Assembly: GCA_029959085.1 (NCBI GenBank)
Contig: JARWIR010000002.1
Location: 37,287,733-37,351,732, forward strand
Reading direction: 5' to 3'
Origin: Nemophila menziesii
Lineage: Eukaryota; Streptophyta; Magnoliopsida; Boraginales; Hydrophyllaceae
Length of the DNA stretch: 64,000 nucleotides
In this document: positions 1 through 13,189 of the stretch, piece by piece
How positions within the stretch are numbered: the stretch's first letter is position 1
Layout: the number at the start of each line of letters is the position of its first letter
The notes under the pieces: model-generated
Told to the model about the DNA's origin: nothing
Seen by the model: only the letters and a program-made list of their open reading frames with translations
Database searches by the model: none
Position numbers and translations under genes: made by a program

Positions 1-236
1 TTGCAATTTAATATTTGTCTTTCATTCATTAGCTTTAATAACAAAAACCAAACAAACATATTATTGTCTTTTATTTTCATAAGTGCATCCATCACTATTT
101 GCTAGACATTGTGATCAACCATTCCGTCCTTGGAACGAATCTGTATTATCCTTATTACTACTTGGGACAACCGTACACTTGCGGTTGTGGTTCGATTATC
201 TTTTGCATTTATTTTAGAACACACAAAGGACCACCA
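1..236 (+). repeat. 3' end of a solo-type LTR, truncated by window edge
   Basis: The segment ends in GGACCACCA and carries the GGACAACCGTACACTTGCGG block that occurs just before the 3' terminus of the complete LTR ending at 25874. It is therefore the U5 end of the same or a sister LTR family in plus orientation. The 5' part lies outside the window, so length and TSD cannot be checked. It abuts a degenerate Copia element that begins near 300. Confidence 0.6.
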
Positions 237-299
237 ATTACTCTAATATATCAATAATATTCATAATTTCTCTTCATGGTTTCACAACTATGGATTCAA

Positions 300-2095
300 T
301 TCTTTGAAACTTTGCATTTGTTCCATTAATGGCTACGTAAGATTCTTTCTCCCCTCATGGATTATTTTCTTTATTGATTCTTTGCTTCTTTCTAATGGAG
401 AGTTATACTCGTGTTACTCTTCTTCTTCTAATTTTTTTGGTGGATTACTTCATCTTTGGCAAAATTGTTCTTCCTTAGGGCAAAACAATCTTGATTCCAC
501 CAATAATGTGTTGTGGTAAGCTGAGTTGGAAGTTTTTCTTGAGGCTCATGTCTATTTGGATCATGTAAATGGATCAAATCTGATTCCATATTCATTAGAC
601 CCTAAGTACAATACATGGTTGATTGAAGATCGTCAACTCTAAGTTTCTCTATTCTTATATGCTTCCTTTTGTTTTAGTTAAAGTTGTTAAACTTCACACT
701 TTTTATTGATATATAAACTAAGTTTGGGGAATTCGTTTTTACTCAGTGAAGAAATCTTTTTCATCAAAATAAAATATTTTTATGCAACATTAAAAAAGGA
801 GAGGAATCTCTGCAAACATATGTAGAGAGATTTAGGAGGCTCGTGATATTCTTGACACTAGAACTGCATTTTCACCACTTGTGGATATGATTACACACTC
901 AAAGGATTATCTAGTATTCATATTACAAATGCACAAACATCAACTCACAACATTCAAACCTTAGGCAACCTTTTTATTTTAGAAAAATTGCATATGAAGA
1001 ATGTTGAATCATGTGACATTTCTTCGTCTCCTATCCATACTACTCTTTATTCTAATTTTGGAGGTGTACCCACTCAATATTAATCAAAAGGTAGGAGTTA
1101 TACCAACATATCAAGATGAAGATGAAGATTAAGAAAGATAATCTTCTGTTTCTACTTGTCTAATATGTGTTAAAATTGGTCATCTTGATTTGGATTATTG
1201 GTCTAGAGATAATTTTGTTAGATATACACAAACAAATCATCTGAACAATGTTGTTATATCATCTTAAATGGAGCAACAAACTCGTGTTGAGTATAATCAT
1301 GAGATGTAGTTTTTAAATTCAGGAGCTAATAGTCATGTGACTCCTGACTTAATCTTCTCCATAAACATTCACCATATAATGGTTATAATGTAGTTTATAT
1401 GGGTAATGGTAGCACTCAAGACATTGAAAATGTTTTTCATCGTAAGCTTTTCTCTTCTTCATCCTCTTTTCTCTTGAAATCTGTCCTTCATGTGCCTATT
1501 ATAAACTTAAATTTGTTATCAATTTCTAAATTCACTTCAGACAATGATTGTACTATTAGTTTTACGACTTCTTCAGTTGTGATTCATGATAATATCACTC
1601 ATGATAAGCTTTTTTAGGGCCCTTGTAAACAAGGTCTTTATTCTTTGTCCTTTTTAGAGAATATTACTTCAAAGTCATCAAGTGACGATCCTTGTTTTTC
1701 ATGCTTATACTCTAAAATGGCTAAATCTTCTTCCGTGTCAACTCAACTTTAGCATCAAAGGCTTGGGCATCATTCAAACTATGCTAGTTTAGTATTGTTT
1801 CTAATTTAGAAGTAAGACTTGATTCTTAGGATTATCATGTACTAATTGTGATGTATCTAAGTCACACAAGATTCCTTTTACCTTATCTACTTCAAAGTCT
1901 AGTTTTCCAATTGAAACTATACACTTTGATGTTTGGGGATCTTCACCTGTACTTTCTTGTTCTTTTGTCAAATATTATGTACTTATTCTTGATGATTTAA
2001 GTATTTTTTCTTGGATTTATCCTCTTAAACTCAAATCTGAGCTGTTTTTTATTCTTAAGTCCTTCCGTACAATGATTCAGCTCAATTCAATTATA
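300..2095 (+). pseudogene. Degenerate Ty1/Copia retrotransposon (Retrofit/Ale-like), gag to integrase start
   Basis: In order I can read: a gag N-terminal region (about 450-650, LDSTNNVLW, the equivalent of LDSANYVVW in the minus-strand element at 36-39 kb); a protease motif near 1312 reading NSGANSHVTPD, with the catalytic Asp position replaced by Asn; a pre-integrase region (1399-1880, including HQRLGHH); and the start of an integrase core (1900-2090, FDVWG and a DD pair). Many stops and frameshifts break every domain, and similarity fades after about 2095 with no RT, RNase H or 3' LTR. This is a dead, 3'-truncated copy. The same family occurs inverted at 36.08-39.24 kb. Confidence 0.75.
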
Positions 2096-3429
2096 TAAAA
2101 GATATAAATATAAATATAATAATTATATCTCTTTGTTGGAGGGTGTGTTCTTTAGGAGAGACCGGGTTTGAGTCACGCTGTAGACTCGTATTTGAGACTA
2201 CGACCATAATATCTATTATAGACTTCTGAAATTATTTAATTTGATTTCTTTTCTACTATTACAAAATTATTCTCAGGAAATATTTATTAAACATACTGCT
2301 ATCCTTTATATAATATTAATAAATTACATCTTTTGAAGTTTTGATGTTAGATTTGATATCATCACATTCACACATCTTTAGGAACTACGTCCTAGTGAGG
2401 AACACAATCTTTAAGGATACAATCCTTCATGATCAATCAAGTGCGTAAGATTCTAGAGGTACTTACTACCATATATATACGGTTTAGCACTTTGTCTCAC
2501 TCATCACTTAATTCTGTAGTTGCTGCTAATTGTCTTTTGGCTATAAATACCATTTTGTCACATCCAATACATGTACTTGGGCCTAAAAAATGTTGACTGG
2601 TATTATTGGCTTAAAAATATGTATTTGGAATGTGTTCTTAACTGTGATGTGATTGTCGTAAAAGAGTCAAAATCTTAGAGTCGGTCTTCCATACATGTTG
2701 TATAAGTACACGCACTTAAAAAAAAGATTTAGCAATTTACCAACCTGCCCTTGTATTGTACATTATTTTGTAGGACTCGATGCAGATTCTAATTTTTTGT
2801 TTTGTTCGAAGTATTAATTTTTGTTCCAATTTCATTTTACTATTTTACATTTCATGGTTGTTTGTTATTTTTAGTTCTATCTTTATCATTATTTTTTGTT
2901 CTCCCCAAACATGTAGTGTATATTTCTGTTCTCAATAGAACAATTTCTAAAATATATTACAAATATATATTATACACGTGTCACGCATGCTGAGTTTTGA
3001 TTTTCTTTTTGATCCTAAAAAAATAAATAAAAAAAGAAATCTATTGCGCGGCTCGAGGTAAGCTATTGTCACTTCCACCGTTTCCTCTGCCGCAGCTGGT
3101 TTCTCTCTCACAGGTCACCCACCGTTGACGATTGCAGAAGCTAGCTAGCTTGGGAGTCTAGCAGGTAGGTGATGTTTCTTGTACGCAATCCATCTTCATT
3201 GTTTCTGTCTACATGGTGTCCATCTCCATTGTCTCCTTCTCCGTTGTCTCCATCTCAATTAACTCAATCTCCATTGACAACTGTTATTTCATTGAATGGA
3301 AGGAAATTTTTCTTTTACGGGGTATATTTTAAAGCCTAAGATGGTAAAAACTAGGGAAGAAGATTAAAAACAAAGGGTAAGTGATAAGTGATAAATCAAC
3401 TGTTTGATTTTTGGTGTTAGCGGAGCGCC
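2096..3429. other. No supported gene
   Basis: AT-rich sequence without a convincing reading frame. 2140-2240 has a weak pol III B-box-like string (GGGTTTGAGTC), but no A box or tail was confirmed. 3160-3290 has short CATCTCCATTGTCTCC-like repeats, CT-rich as in a plant 5' leader, just upstream of the broken gene starting near 3430. Confidence 0.5.
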
Positions 3430-5417
3430 ACCGGTAAGAGACCCATTTGGGTTTCCTTATCCTAAGAACACATCTGAGTTTTTCGCGTAAGTGGATTAGT
3501 CACATTCTTAAAGAATTGTTATTTGTTAAAGTAACTTTGTTTTGGGCTAATGTATGATTCTTTGTAAATTAGGCAATGTGTAGCGCAAGATGCTCTAGAA
3601 AAATGTCTCGATGCTGTTTTGGATTGGGATGCTCAAACACTATTGTTTGCTACGTTACCTGCTCATCGGAGGGAGGTATATGAAGATGCTTTTCGAGTGA
3701 GCAAGCATCAACGACTTGAAAAAAGAACAAAGCGAAGAAGGGGAGAGTTGTCAGACTCGAGAGGGCAACCAGGTATGTAGTTATGTAATTTTAATTTATT
3801 TTGTAATAGTTTACTGTGTGCACACAATTTATATGCAAATTGATCTTTTTCTCACCTTCTTTAGACTTCAACGGTTAATTCTTTAACAATTTGGCCGGTT
3901 ATTGATTGTATAGTCCATTTGGTTTTTTTTTTAGATTTTCATTTTTATTAATTATTTAGTTGTTAGCTAATGGGTGGTGTATCAGATGTTTTCTACCGCT
4001 GATGGTTGTATGTTAGTTTGGTAATTGGAAGTGAGTGTATTAATTGCATATAGAATGGGATTGCCATTGAATTCTTGTTGCATGCATGACCTAAGGATTT
4101 TATGAGTAGAAGGATACAGTACTTTTCTAAATTTTGTGAATAGAAGTGTATAGTTCTTATGAATATTATAATCTTGTTCTTATTGCCATTTACTTAATAT
4201 GGATTTAAAAATTGATTCCTGTAATATAATTATTTCAAAAAAGTATTGGCATATTTTGTGCATTTAAAGTACAATAATCATTGTTTGTACCTCAAATTCT
4301 ACTAATTTATAAAAGTGAAATGGCAAGCAGATTTCGTGATACCCCTTGCATGTTTTGAACATATGTGTATACAATGTAAATTATTTGAATTTTTAATGTA
4401 TATGTAATCGTCTAAAAGTCTTATGTTTTTTTTGTGTTAATTCAGGTGAAACTATCCTCAAAGGTTTCTTTAAATAAGATAACCGCCTTAAGCGAGCACC
4501 TATTCCCCGAACAAAAGCAAGTTGTTACAGACATGGGGTTTGGAGGATTACTTCTTCTCCCAAAGAGTGTTCTGAAGGCTGATTTGTGTCGACTAATGGC
4601 AGAAGCGTTTGATCCTGTAAATAGCTATTTTAACCTTCATGGTAGCACCCTACCTTTTTACGTATGTTGATGTTCACAGGGTACTTGGCATACCTAAAGC
4701 TAGTGAATTACCCCCATTACGTGGGGAGGGGGGATGTGCATAAAGTTAGGGCTTTAGAAATAGCATTTAAAGGTCATATTGTAAAGAAAAGTCTTGTAGA
4801 TTTGAAACATTTTGAGGCCAGATTCCTTGAGTGTTAGAGTCACGGAGATGTTTATAAGGTTTTGTTTATGTTGTACATAATAGGTTTTTTGTTGTGTTCA
4901 TCCAACGTGCATGGACTTGATATGACCTTTTTTCATGCTGTTGTGGAAGTAGATAAGATAGCGCACTATAATTGGTCCCAGTTGGTGTACGATAATATTT
5001 TTCGTGGAATTGAGGTTTTTAACTCAGCGGACCCGGACACTAAATCGAAGTATTTTCCAGGTTGCGTATACGTGTTACAGGTTAGTAATTTGGGTGTTTG
5101 GGATCCTAACTCAATTGTTTTTGTTTTGTAATGGTTATGAGGATGTTTAGTTGCAGATTTGACAATGTGATGTTAATGTTATTTATGTTTTGTAGATACT
5201 GTTTCTTCAACACGTTCAGCGCATAAACAAATTTAAACCCGTTCCATTAACATTGCCATTTTGTCATCATTGGCACACCGCAATAGCTTCTAAGAAGGTA
5301 AAGGAGCTCAACAACAAGGGAGGAACAAATTATTGTAGGTGTAGGTTTTCCGAGTTGGCGCTGGAGGAGGATAAAGAGAATGATGAGATGGTAGATTCTG
5401 AGATTGTAGGGCTGTGA
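3430..5417 (+). pseudogene. Broken intron-containing gene, plant-mobile-domain/Ulp1-transposon-associated type
   Basis: Probable exons: about 3430-3487 (ending EFFA, donor GTAAGT); 3572-3771 (QCVAQDALEKCLDAVLDWD, ending in a basic KRTKRRR stretch, donor GTATGT); 4446-5079 (contains EHLFPEQKQVV, GFGGLLLL, VHRVLGIPK); and 5197-5417 (acceptor TTTTGTAG, ILFLQHVQRINKF, stop TGA). The GFxGLL...FD...LHG...VHxxLGIP signature is typical of proteins carried by plant Ulp1/Mutator-type elements and related plant mobile domain genes. Breaks: exons 2 and 3 do not join in phase, there are frameshifts near 4663 and 4735, and an in-frame TAG at 4835-4837. The last splice junction is in frame. Not functional as read. 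Function unknown. Confidence 0.6.
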
Positions 5418-8400
5418 TTGGACTGCTAGTGCTTAGTCATCTCCTATAACTTAGCTTCCCAATAGGAAGCGACTTGTTGGAAAAAACAACACTTAATGTT
5501 GACAGCTTGACTTTTTGGACGTGATGGTTTTTTATTTTAAAACAATCCATTAATAGTATATACAGTGAATGATACGAATGGTGTTTCATGCGTATAACCA
5601 TGAAGAACATTAAACACACCATTTCTGAATGTTTTTCGCATTCAGTAGTAGCATACGAATTACACCCGTTGCAGGTCATATAGAATTACAAAAGGCTTCA
5701 CATATCCTGAACTAAAACAAATATTCAAAAAAAACCAAATCAAATGTGTAAGAAACAACAAGGAACCATGCATTACACAGTCAATGACTTCAGATTAATT
5801 TACTTTTGGAAGGAAATTAGAAACAACCGGTAGCATATAACAAGGAACAAAACCAATATGATGGCATCTTTAGCATAACGGCGAAGTGGAGGTTGAAGGA
5901 GATTGGGTATCACGAGGCTGTATGATGAGACCAACTTTACATATTCATGCATTGGGCAATCATGGTATAGCTTGTCCTTTTTGTTATGTAGGTAGAAAGG
6001 ATACCATCATATTTGACATGGACGATAGCATCTATCATGTGGGCATAAGATCTCTCGAAATCGCATATCTAGGTCTGGGTATTCACCATCGTCTTTGGAG
6101 TCTCCTAAACACATAACGTCACCTGATAAATTTGATGCAGATGACTCGCTCGTCATGTCGAACATCTTGGACGTTGGATACATAAAGGGGAAGTTAGTAC
6201 ACTTATTTCCACATATTGTATATTCAAATATATGTTCCACATATAAAAATAATTTCAAGCTAATGAAAGTTACATACCATTCGTGAAGATAGAAAAATTT
6301 GTCGACAGAGAGATTATGTGTGTTTTTTGCTTGTGAGGTGGCTAGGTTTACCCATGTAGTATTTATAGAGGAGAAGACTTGTAAGGGGTAATAGGTAATT
6401 CTATAAATTATATGAATGCCATTTTTTTCATGCCATGTATCAACAACACGATATAGTTTATCGAAATTAAAAGAAAAGATTCAAGATGTATGAATGCAAT
6501 TTGGTTAAATTTCATTGTGCAAATAAACAAAAAAGTACTAGATACAAAGCATTAAACAAACAAAAACAACTTAATCATAAACAACTTCATAGACCCGAAG
6601 TACACAATGTTAGCATACAAGGATGATGTTAAACCAAAACATGTTTAACCTTGCAACGGTAACATTGTTAATATCTAAAGTGACTTCGGAGTTAAATCAT
6701 ACAACAAAATATAAAAAATCCATCGTCCAAAAGCACAAAACAACAAAACAGTTTGCTAATCCATAAATCAAATATCAAAATATTCTTCACTGATTGACCA
6801 TACAAAACAGATTCCATTCCAAGAAAATCTCACGAAATCATAACATATCAAATGAAAGAGTGCTCTTTCATTCTGTTTTCAGATTCTCTAGCCCTCGCTT
6901 CAAACTTTTGCTCCATATTAACCATTCTCCACTCAAAGTCGAATAGCTTCCTCTCTAATATCTTATTTTTTCAGTAAGTTCGTTAATCAGTCTCATTAAC
7001 ACTACCCGTGTGTTGTTTTCAGATTCCCAAGACGCCTTTTGAGATTCTACGTTTGTTGACTTTGAGAAAAAACCCAGGTATATGTTCGTAAAGGTGGTTT
7101 CATAAAAGGAAGTAGAAGTCCTGGGGAATGATTGGGAGAGGCTAAAATATAAAGCGAAATACAACCTTTAAATTGTAAATTTATAAGACTAACACTTGTT
7201 TAGATCATGCATGTTTAAGATCTGATTCACTGGTAACTTTTAAAAAAAGAATAAATAAATGTCTGCATTTACAGAAGCATTTACAGAAACCCAGGGTCCT
7301 TTTGTGGGGTTGACTTCTATACCGCTGTCTGAGTAAATCAGTGGAGGTAATGGTTATGATGATACATGTAATATAGGGATTTGTGTTATGGTTATTTGTG
7401 AAGGTTGATCAAATTTTTAGGCCGTAGGTTAGTTGATAGTGATTATTATTTGGGTAGGTTAATTGTAGGCATTGGAAACATTTAATTTCACAAGATTAAG
7501 AAAAAAATGGTAGAAAGGATAACTTAAATTGAACAAGTAGAAAAATAATAAAGGATAATGTTTATAATTTAAAATATCTACAGAGAGTTTAATTTATGGG
7601 AAATAAATTGTATTAGCTAATATTAAATTTTTGAAAAGAGAATTCTTAAATACAACATTAATTAAATGTTTGGAATCCAACCATTATGTTTAAAAAAATA
7701 GTAGTCATGCTTACAAGCCTTATAAAAATGTCTATAATGTATTTATATGAAATAAAGAGTTAATGTCTTAAACGAAAAATATTTAATGCAACAACTTAAA
7801 AAAGGTATTTAATGTGTAAAACCAAATCTTTGTCCACACAATTTTGTTTTCCATTGCGAAAATAAAAAAAAATGGCATTCATTATAAATTTTTCACTAAT
7901 GCAATAAATTATCTACAGGACCTACAACAATCAAACTCCAATGGCAATCCAAGGATGTGTAATTGAAGAACAAGCACTGCAGATATTGTAGTATATAATA
8001 TTATCACAGACATAAATAACAATCAAACATTACACGAATATGATAGTTATAAAAAGTTTTCAAATAACAAAACTAACACCATTTGATAAAAGCTTATTAA
8101 TCTGCTTTATTATTACAAGGACAACAACAAATAACACCCACCCACTCTGTGGAGAGGGGTGATCAAATTCAAACGATAAACATACGTGTGTAGTCTACAA
8201 CCTAGCAACCCTACAATTGTACACAACTAAAAACATGAGTTTAATAATGTTTATGTGAAATCTAATTCCCTCATTCTTTTACCTAAACAACTAGCACCAC
8301 CATCATAATCTTTAGCAATAAGTGTTGCTTCCATTGTACCAAACTACCAATACACTCGTTGAACTCCTCATACTTTCGCTCCAACATTAGGTTCCTTCAT

Positions 8401-9650
8401 ATCATCACGTTTAGTCTTTCAAGAATTTGCTGTTCAAGGAATATGATTCGACATGGGGAACATGGTAGAGGATTGACCTCAGACGCTGTTGTAGCTGTAG
8501 TGCTGTTATTGCTGGGTAAGTTTCGCGGCACAACGTGGATTAATTGCTTCCTTAAAGCGTAAACACGGAGAGGCGCGCTGTTAATTGGATTTGTCTACAA
8601 CAAGTTAAATTACAATACATGATTTAGCAAAAAAATAGTCATTCAAATAGATATGACTCAAATTATCTGCGCCGAGATATCCACTAGTTTGAAATTGCAA
8701 CAAAAACAAAGAAAACAAAAACCCCCTTCACTTACTGAAATCTTTTCCAGTTCATGAAGAAAAAAATACAAAACACCACAAATCCTTCTAAGAGGGAAGA
8801 ATAACATAACACAACTCATTTAATAATACATCCTCATCATCTCCGTAGCTAGTTTATTTAATCTTATTCCAGGAATTAGTGCGATGGGATTGTCCTAGGC
8901 AATAGGGTGGCTTCAGTACTCATACCCTGAATCCTATAACGTGTCTAGGTAGTGGTGACACATGCAAACCTACTAGGTGAGAAAAGCTCACCCTGCTCCA
9001 TCCCTACTCGAAAGCTATATATTTAATAAATAAAAATATCAAAGCATTGTTAATCATTATTTGAATAATTACATTACAAATAAACAGAAGATGTGATGAA
9101 TTGATCTCATGCACGATTCAAATAGAACCAATACATAGGTTTAGAAGATAATACACTAATTAAGATAACTCAACACAGTAATTGGGTTAGCACAAAATAC
9201 TCTAAGAAATTAACTAAATATTCGAAACAAATTAATAATAAATAGAAATTCTTAATTCAAGAAATCTTCAATCAAGAAATGTTTAAAGATAATTTAACAT
9301 GTTCTTTATAATAACAATTCTCCTGGATAAATAACTTAATTAATCATCAACTTTAACTTCTCCCATAAAAAATAATAATTCACTATTTTATAAATATTAA
9401 TCATTAAATTTATTTTAATATCAATACAGTTAATCATTAAAATTATTAAAACAAACAGATTAATTAATAAAACCAACTTCAAATAAATCTCCACTAAACA
9501 ATAACACGTATATCTTCCCCAGTAAGGAAATAAACTTCCCCACTAAAATTTAATTCCCCACTAAAGTTGGTTAACGAATACTCTATATAAATCAATTAGT
9601 ATCCCAAATAATTAACAAACACAAATAGTCATTCTATAAATATAACATTT
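5418..9650. other. Mostly non-genic; scattered coding-like scraps on the minus strand
   Basis: No complete gene. Minus-strand scraps: 6007-6280 (an acidic stretch SSASNLSGDVMCLGDSKDDG with a possible donor ATG|GTATGT near 6280); 6850-7160 (a coiled-coil-like stretch LLERKLFDFEWRMVNMEQKF after one frame change near 6960); and 8270-8560 (a similar Glu/Leu-rich reading broken by stops). These could be tail exons of the same transposon-associated gene class as 3430-5417, but nothing connects them. 8600-9650 is AT-rich and featureless to me. Confidence 0.35.
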
Positions 9651-9659
9651 ATATCTTAT

Positions 9660-10310
9660 TATCCAAGCTTCCAAATGTATCCAATAGAAGTCCATATACC
9701 AGAAAATGTACTTGCACTCAAATTACACTATAATGCAACTTATGCGAATGAAGTTTGTCTGTCGAAGGTGACGCCAGTTGATCGAGTGTCCTTACTTTGT
9801 AAGGTTGCATTTCCATGCAAACGAGAACAAGAGTGGTTATCTCCTAACTCACCACTTGTTCTTTCGGCAAACTTTTTCTATATGTTCGATTTACCGTTTT
9901 GAAACACTTGCATTATATGCGTCCAGGCCTTTTTCCTTCCCCCTCCTAAAATGTCTTGGTCGGTTCACTGTCGTTTTGGCTTTTTTGACGGGACAATCAT
10001 CGTCTTGTGCAACCCTGCAACTAGAACATACAATTCGATTCCCCCGCAACCGAATTTTTGACAAATTTTGTTGAAGACGATGGCTTAACAAGAAAGAAGA
10101 AAATAATGAAAGGATTTCCAGTAGTGAGAACAATAGGGCTTGGTTACTCATCAGTTACTACTGAGTTCAAAATCTTCGAGTTCATACATGTTGATCGTCT
10201 GTTAGCCACCTGCGTGTATAACCTAACCAAGAGATCGTGGTTAAGGCTTAATTATATTCAAGTTATAGTATTGTGTAATCAATTGGCTTAACTTTCTGCA
10301 TACATACATG
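9660..10310. other. Overlapping short reading frames, not recognised
   Basis: This patch has higher GC than its surroundings and several overlapping open frames on both strands. The minus frame 9891-10151 has CSSC followed by a basic region, and the plus frames 9675-9902 and 9778-10074 overlap it. None matches a family I recognise. It may be the eroded end of the MULE that carries the transposase at 10967-13184, or a captured fragment. 10320-10950 is very AT-rich with no gene. Confidence 0.25.
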
Positions 10311-10966
10311 AAATAATTAATCTAACAACCTTTTTATTAATAGTAAAATAAGGTAAAAGGTCAATACCTTAAAATATATAGGAAACAAGAAAGGTGGCGA
10401 AAGCTGTCAATAGGTATAGTTGTGTATTTTTCTGGGATGAATTTTAATTTTTTTATAATTGATATATATTTTTATTATATAAGAATAAAAAAAATTAAAA
10501 TTATCATTACGTGAATATTATCTTAATCATTACGTTAATTATACATATTTATAATAGTAAATAAATTTTTTATTTAATTATATTAACATACCTACACATA
10601 ATAATTTAATTTTTAATTTATTTCTAATCTAAAGTGTAAGTTTTTAGATTTAAAACTATATAATTTAATTTTTAAGAGTGTATGTAAATTATATATTTAT
10701 TTTACGTAATTCTATATTATACTGTACATATAGTATTTTACTACTATACAATAAATAAATACAAAAGGTAATATAGTACATAAAAAAATAGGTAGAATAT
10801 AAATAAAAGAAAAATGAAACTTTTCTGCCATGTGTCACTTTTTGGAATTAAACAAGATACATCAAAATACATACGAACTGGCCGAGTAAGACTCTACGAA
10901 GCCGCATTACATGGGTCGTTACATATTAGGGTGAATAATGTACCAAGCAACATAAATAACACTAAA

Positions 10967-13184
10967 CTAATAAAACACAAAATTGGGGGGCATTTCGGGT
11001 ACCGCCTCAGTGTGGGATCTCTCGTCCTCCGACTCCTCCTCCCGCAGCCTAGTTCGTTTGTTCGGGCAGTTATTCTTCTGGTGTCCTGGGAGTCTACATC
11101 GACTGCACCTACGTGGTTGGGCAGTGGTGGTTTCTTTGAGTCGTGCTTCAACAGGATCTTCTGCAATAATACGTGTAGGTCGCGGTGGGTTCTCAAAATC
11201 TGTACCATCTGCGTTTGGAAAGTTGCTTGTCCTAGCAACCCCATTCATGATCGCTTCAAGTGTATCGCTGTAACCCCTATCACTTTAGGCCGCATGGTAC
11301 CACATGTCCTTCCACTTTGCATTAAGGTAACCCATCCTGGCGATCTCTTTTTCAGTTGGGTGAATTCGGCTAAGCAGTTGTCTCTAACGTTTAGGCTGCT
11401 TATAGGGGTCCATCTGAACATGACACAACTATTTGGGATCTGTCTCAGCCCCTCGACCTTCATCACATAGAACATATGTCTCCATGGTATTCCGTGGGAT
11501 TCATATAGAAGGAAAGTGCACTCCAATTTAAACCTCGACCCATCGGTAGAGATACAAACTTTCCTGACAAGCCTTGGGTTTTGGTAGGAAGTGACAACGA
11601 ATGTGCGACATCCATATAACTGTGACGTTGTTGTATGAGATAGGTCACCTTGATTGACAATTTCCTTTCTTACCTTAAAAAAAGGGCGTTGGTGAATTGC
11701 TTGCTAGCTCTAAATTCTATCTCATGCAACAACGTCATCGTCACGGGACTAGTCTGGTTCGTGAGATATTCGTATTTGTTGGCGTTATTCCCAATGGTTA
11801 CCATTCCGTTCAAAAATTCTTTTACAAATTCTATAAACTTGACCCTCTTGTTTAACGACTTGTTAAGGTAAGCGTTCATATCATCACTATGTTGCGTTGA
11901 GTTGACAAAACTAAAAAATTTACCCCATAAATATGCCTCAGCCCACATCGCACGCTTCTCGTACGTCTCACATATCCATTTGTCCTCGGCTAGATCATTC
12001 TCGGTCACCATCTTCCACCATGCTTCTTCAAACAACTCAATGGTAACTGGAAGCCGCATGAGCTTCTTAAAGATACTACCGAATCCTTCCACTTTCACAT
12101 TTGTAGCGGCGTTGCGATTCAGATGCCAAGAACAAAAATGGTGGCCTACTCTGGGGTAAACAATCTCGATCGTCGCTGCCATTGATCTATCGCCATCCAT
12201 TACAACAGATCTCGGTTTTGTCCCGGTAATTGTCTCATTCAGTGTCTCTAGTACCCACACATACGATTCCATCGTCTCGTACTTAACTAACGCAATACCA
12301 AATATACATGTCTTACGTTGGTTGTTGACCCCTGCCAGCACAACAAGCGGGTAACAATAGGCGTTGGTCTTATAGGTGGCCTAAAAAACGAGGACATCTT
12401 CATAAATCACAAACTCTCTCCTGGATCTCCCGTCGCAAAAGAACAACCTTTCCAAACGGTTCTCATCGTCCAGGATGTATTTAAAAACGAACAACGGATC
12501 CGTCTCACACCGACCTTCCAAGTACGCGAGTGTCACGTTAACATCCCCCTCGCTAATCTCATCCGACCTTATTCTACCTAGAACGTTATACAACTCTTTC
12601 CTCACGAAACCCACATTTTGACATGAGCCTGCCTCCCTAACAAACACGTCCATTATCTTAGTTGTAGGAACCCTCGAATCTCTCAAAGATATTGCTTGAT
12701 TAAGATGACCTTGATCTATATGCCTGTGGGACCTCGGATAGTGCGAGGTGGCTGCGGGAGTTAAATCATTATTGTGCTCCGGGACAAATGGAATCACTAC
12801 AAAGCATCCAAAGGATTTATCAAATTTTATCTATAGACGAGCCCTACAGTCACACCTTGTTTCTGCCCTGTGACCTCGAACTCTTTCTTTCAAATCGAGG
12901 TACTGCTTTTGACGAAGGCCGGCACACGAACAAAGGAACAACCTACAACCAACTTCGCTACCTTTACCAGCCGCCCTGTCCAACCGATCCTTCCAAACAC
13001 AAAACCCAATTACACGAGCATAAGTGTTATAGAACACGTACGCTTCTTCCTCGTTAGCGAACCGCAACCTCATCACATCTTCTTGGGTCAGATATTTTAG
13101 CACATCATCTCCAATCGGTTTGGCAACACCATTTATGGAACAACTACATGCAAAGCCTACAAGTAGTAATGGATCAGGAAACAA
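10967..13184 (-). pseudogene. Inactivated FAR1/FHY3-type Mutator-like (MULE) transposase
   Basis: One intronless colinear protein can be followed on the minus strand. Near 13110-12720 is a FAR1-type DNA-binding region (FANEEEAYVFYNTYAR, then Cys/His spacing to the EHNNDLTP motif). 12680-11900 is the MULE transposase domain, including MDGDRSM and HHFCSWHLNRNA. Near 11540-11450 is a SWIM-like region (CTFLLYESHGIPWRH) with two zinc-ligand Cys positions occupied by Phe and Trp. Near 11107-11066 is a CCHC knuckle (CSRCRLPGHQKNNC). Damage: TAG at 12831-12833; TAG at 12381-12383, exactly where FDTTY-type transposases carry the first catalytic Asp; a frameshift near 11670; a frameshift near 11405; and further stops near 11385 and 11280. 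No ATG heads the frame, whose open end is a TTG. A domesticated FRS gene is unlikely given these breaks. Terminal inverted repeats were not found by eye. Confidence 0.85.
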
Positions 13185-13189
13185 GTACT

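Noticed and set aside
2140..2240. Possible SINE (B-box-like GGGTTTGAGTC)
   Set aside because: No A box at proper spacing, no 3' tail and no TSD could be seen.
5437..5679. Minus-strand 80-codon frame with Cys residues
   Set aside because: No recognisable zinc-binding spacing, not conserved with any neighbour, overlaps the 3' flank of the broken gene ending at 5417.
10814..11470. Long plus-strand frame of 218 codons
   Set aside because: It is the antisense of the FAR1-type transposase; the minus strand gives the recognisable CCHC, SWIM-like and transposase motifs.
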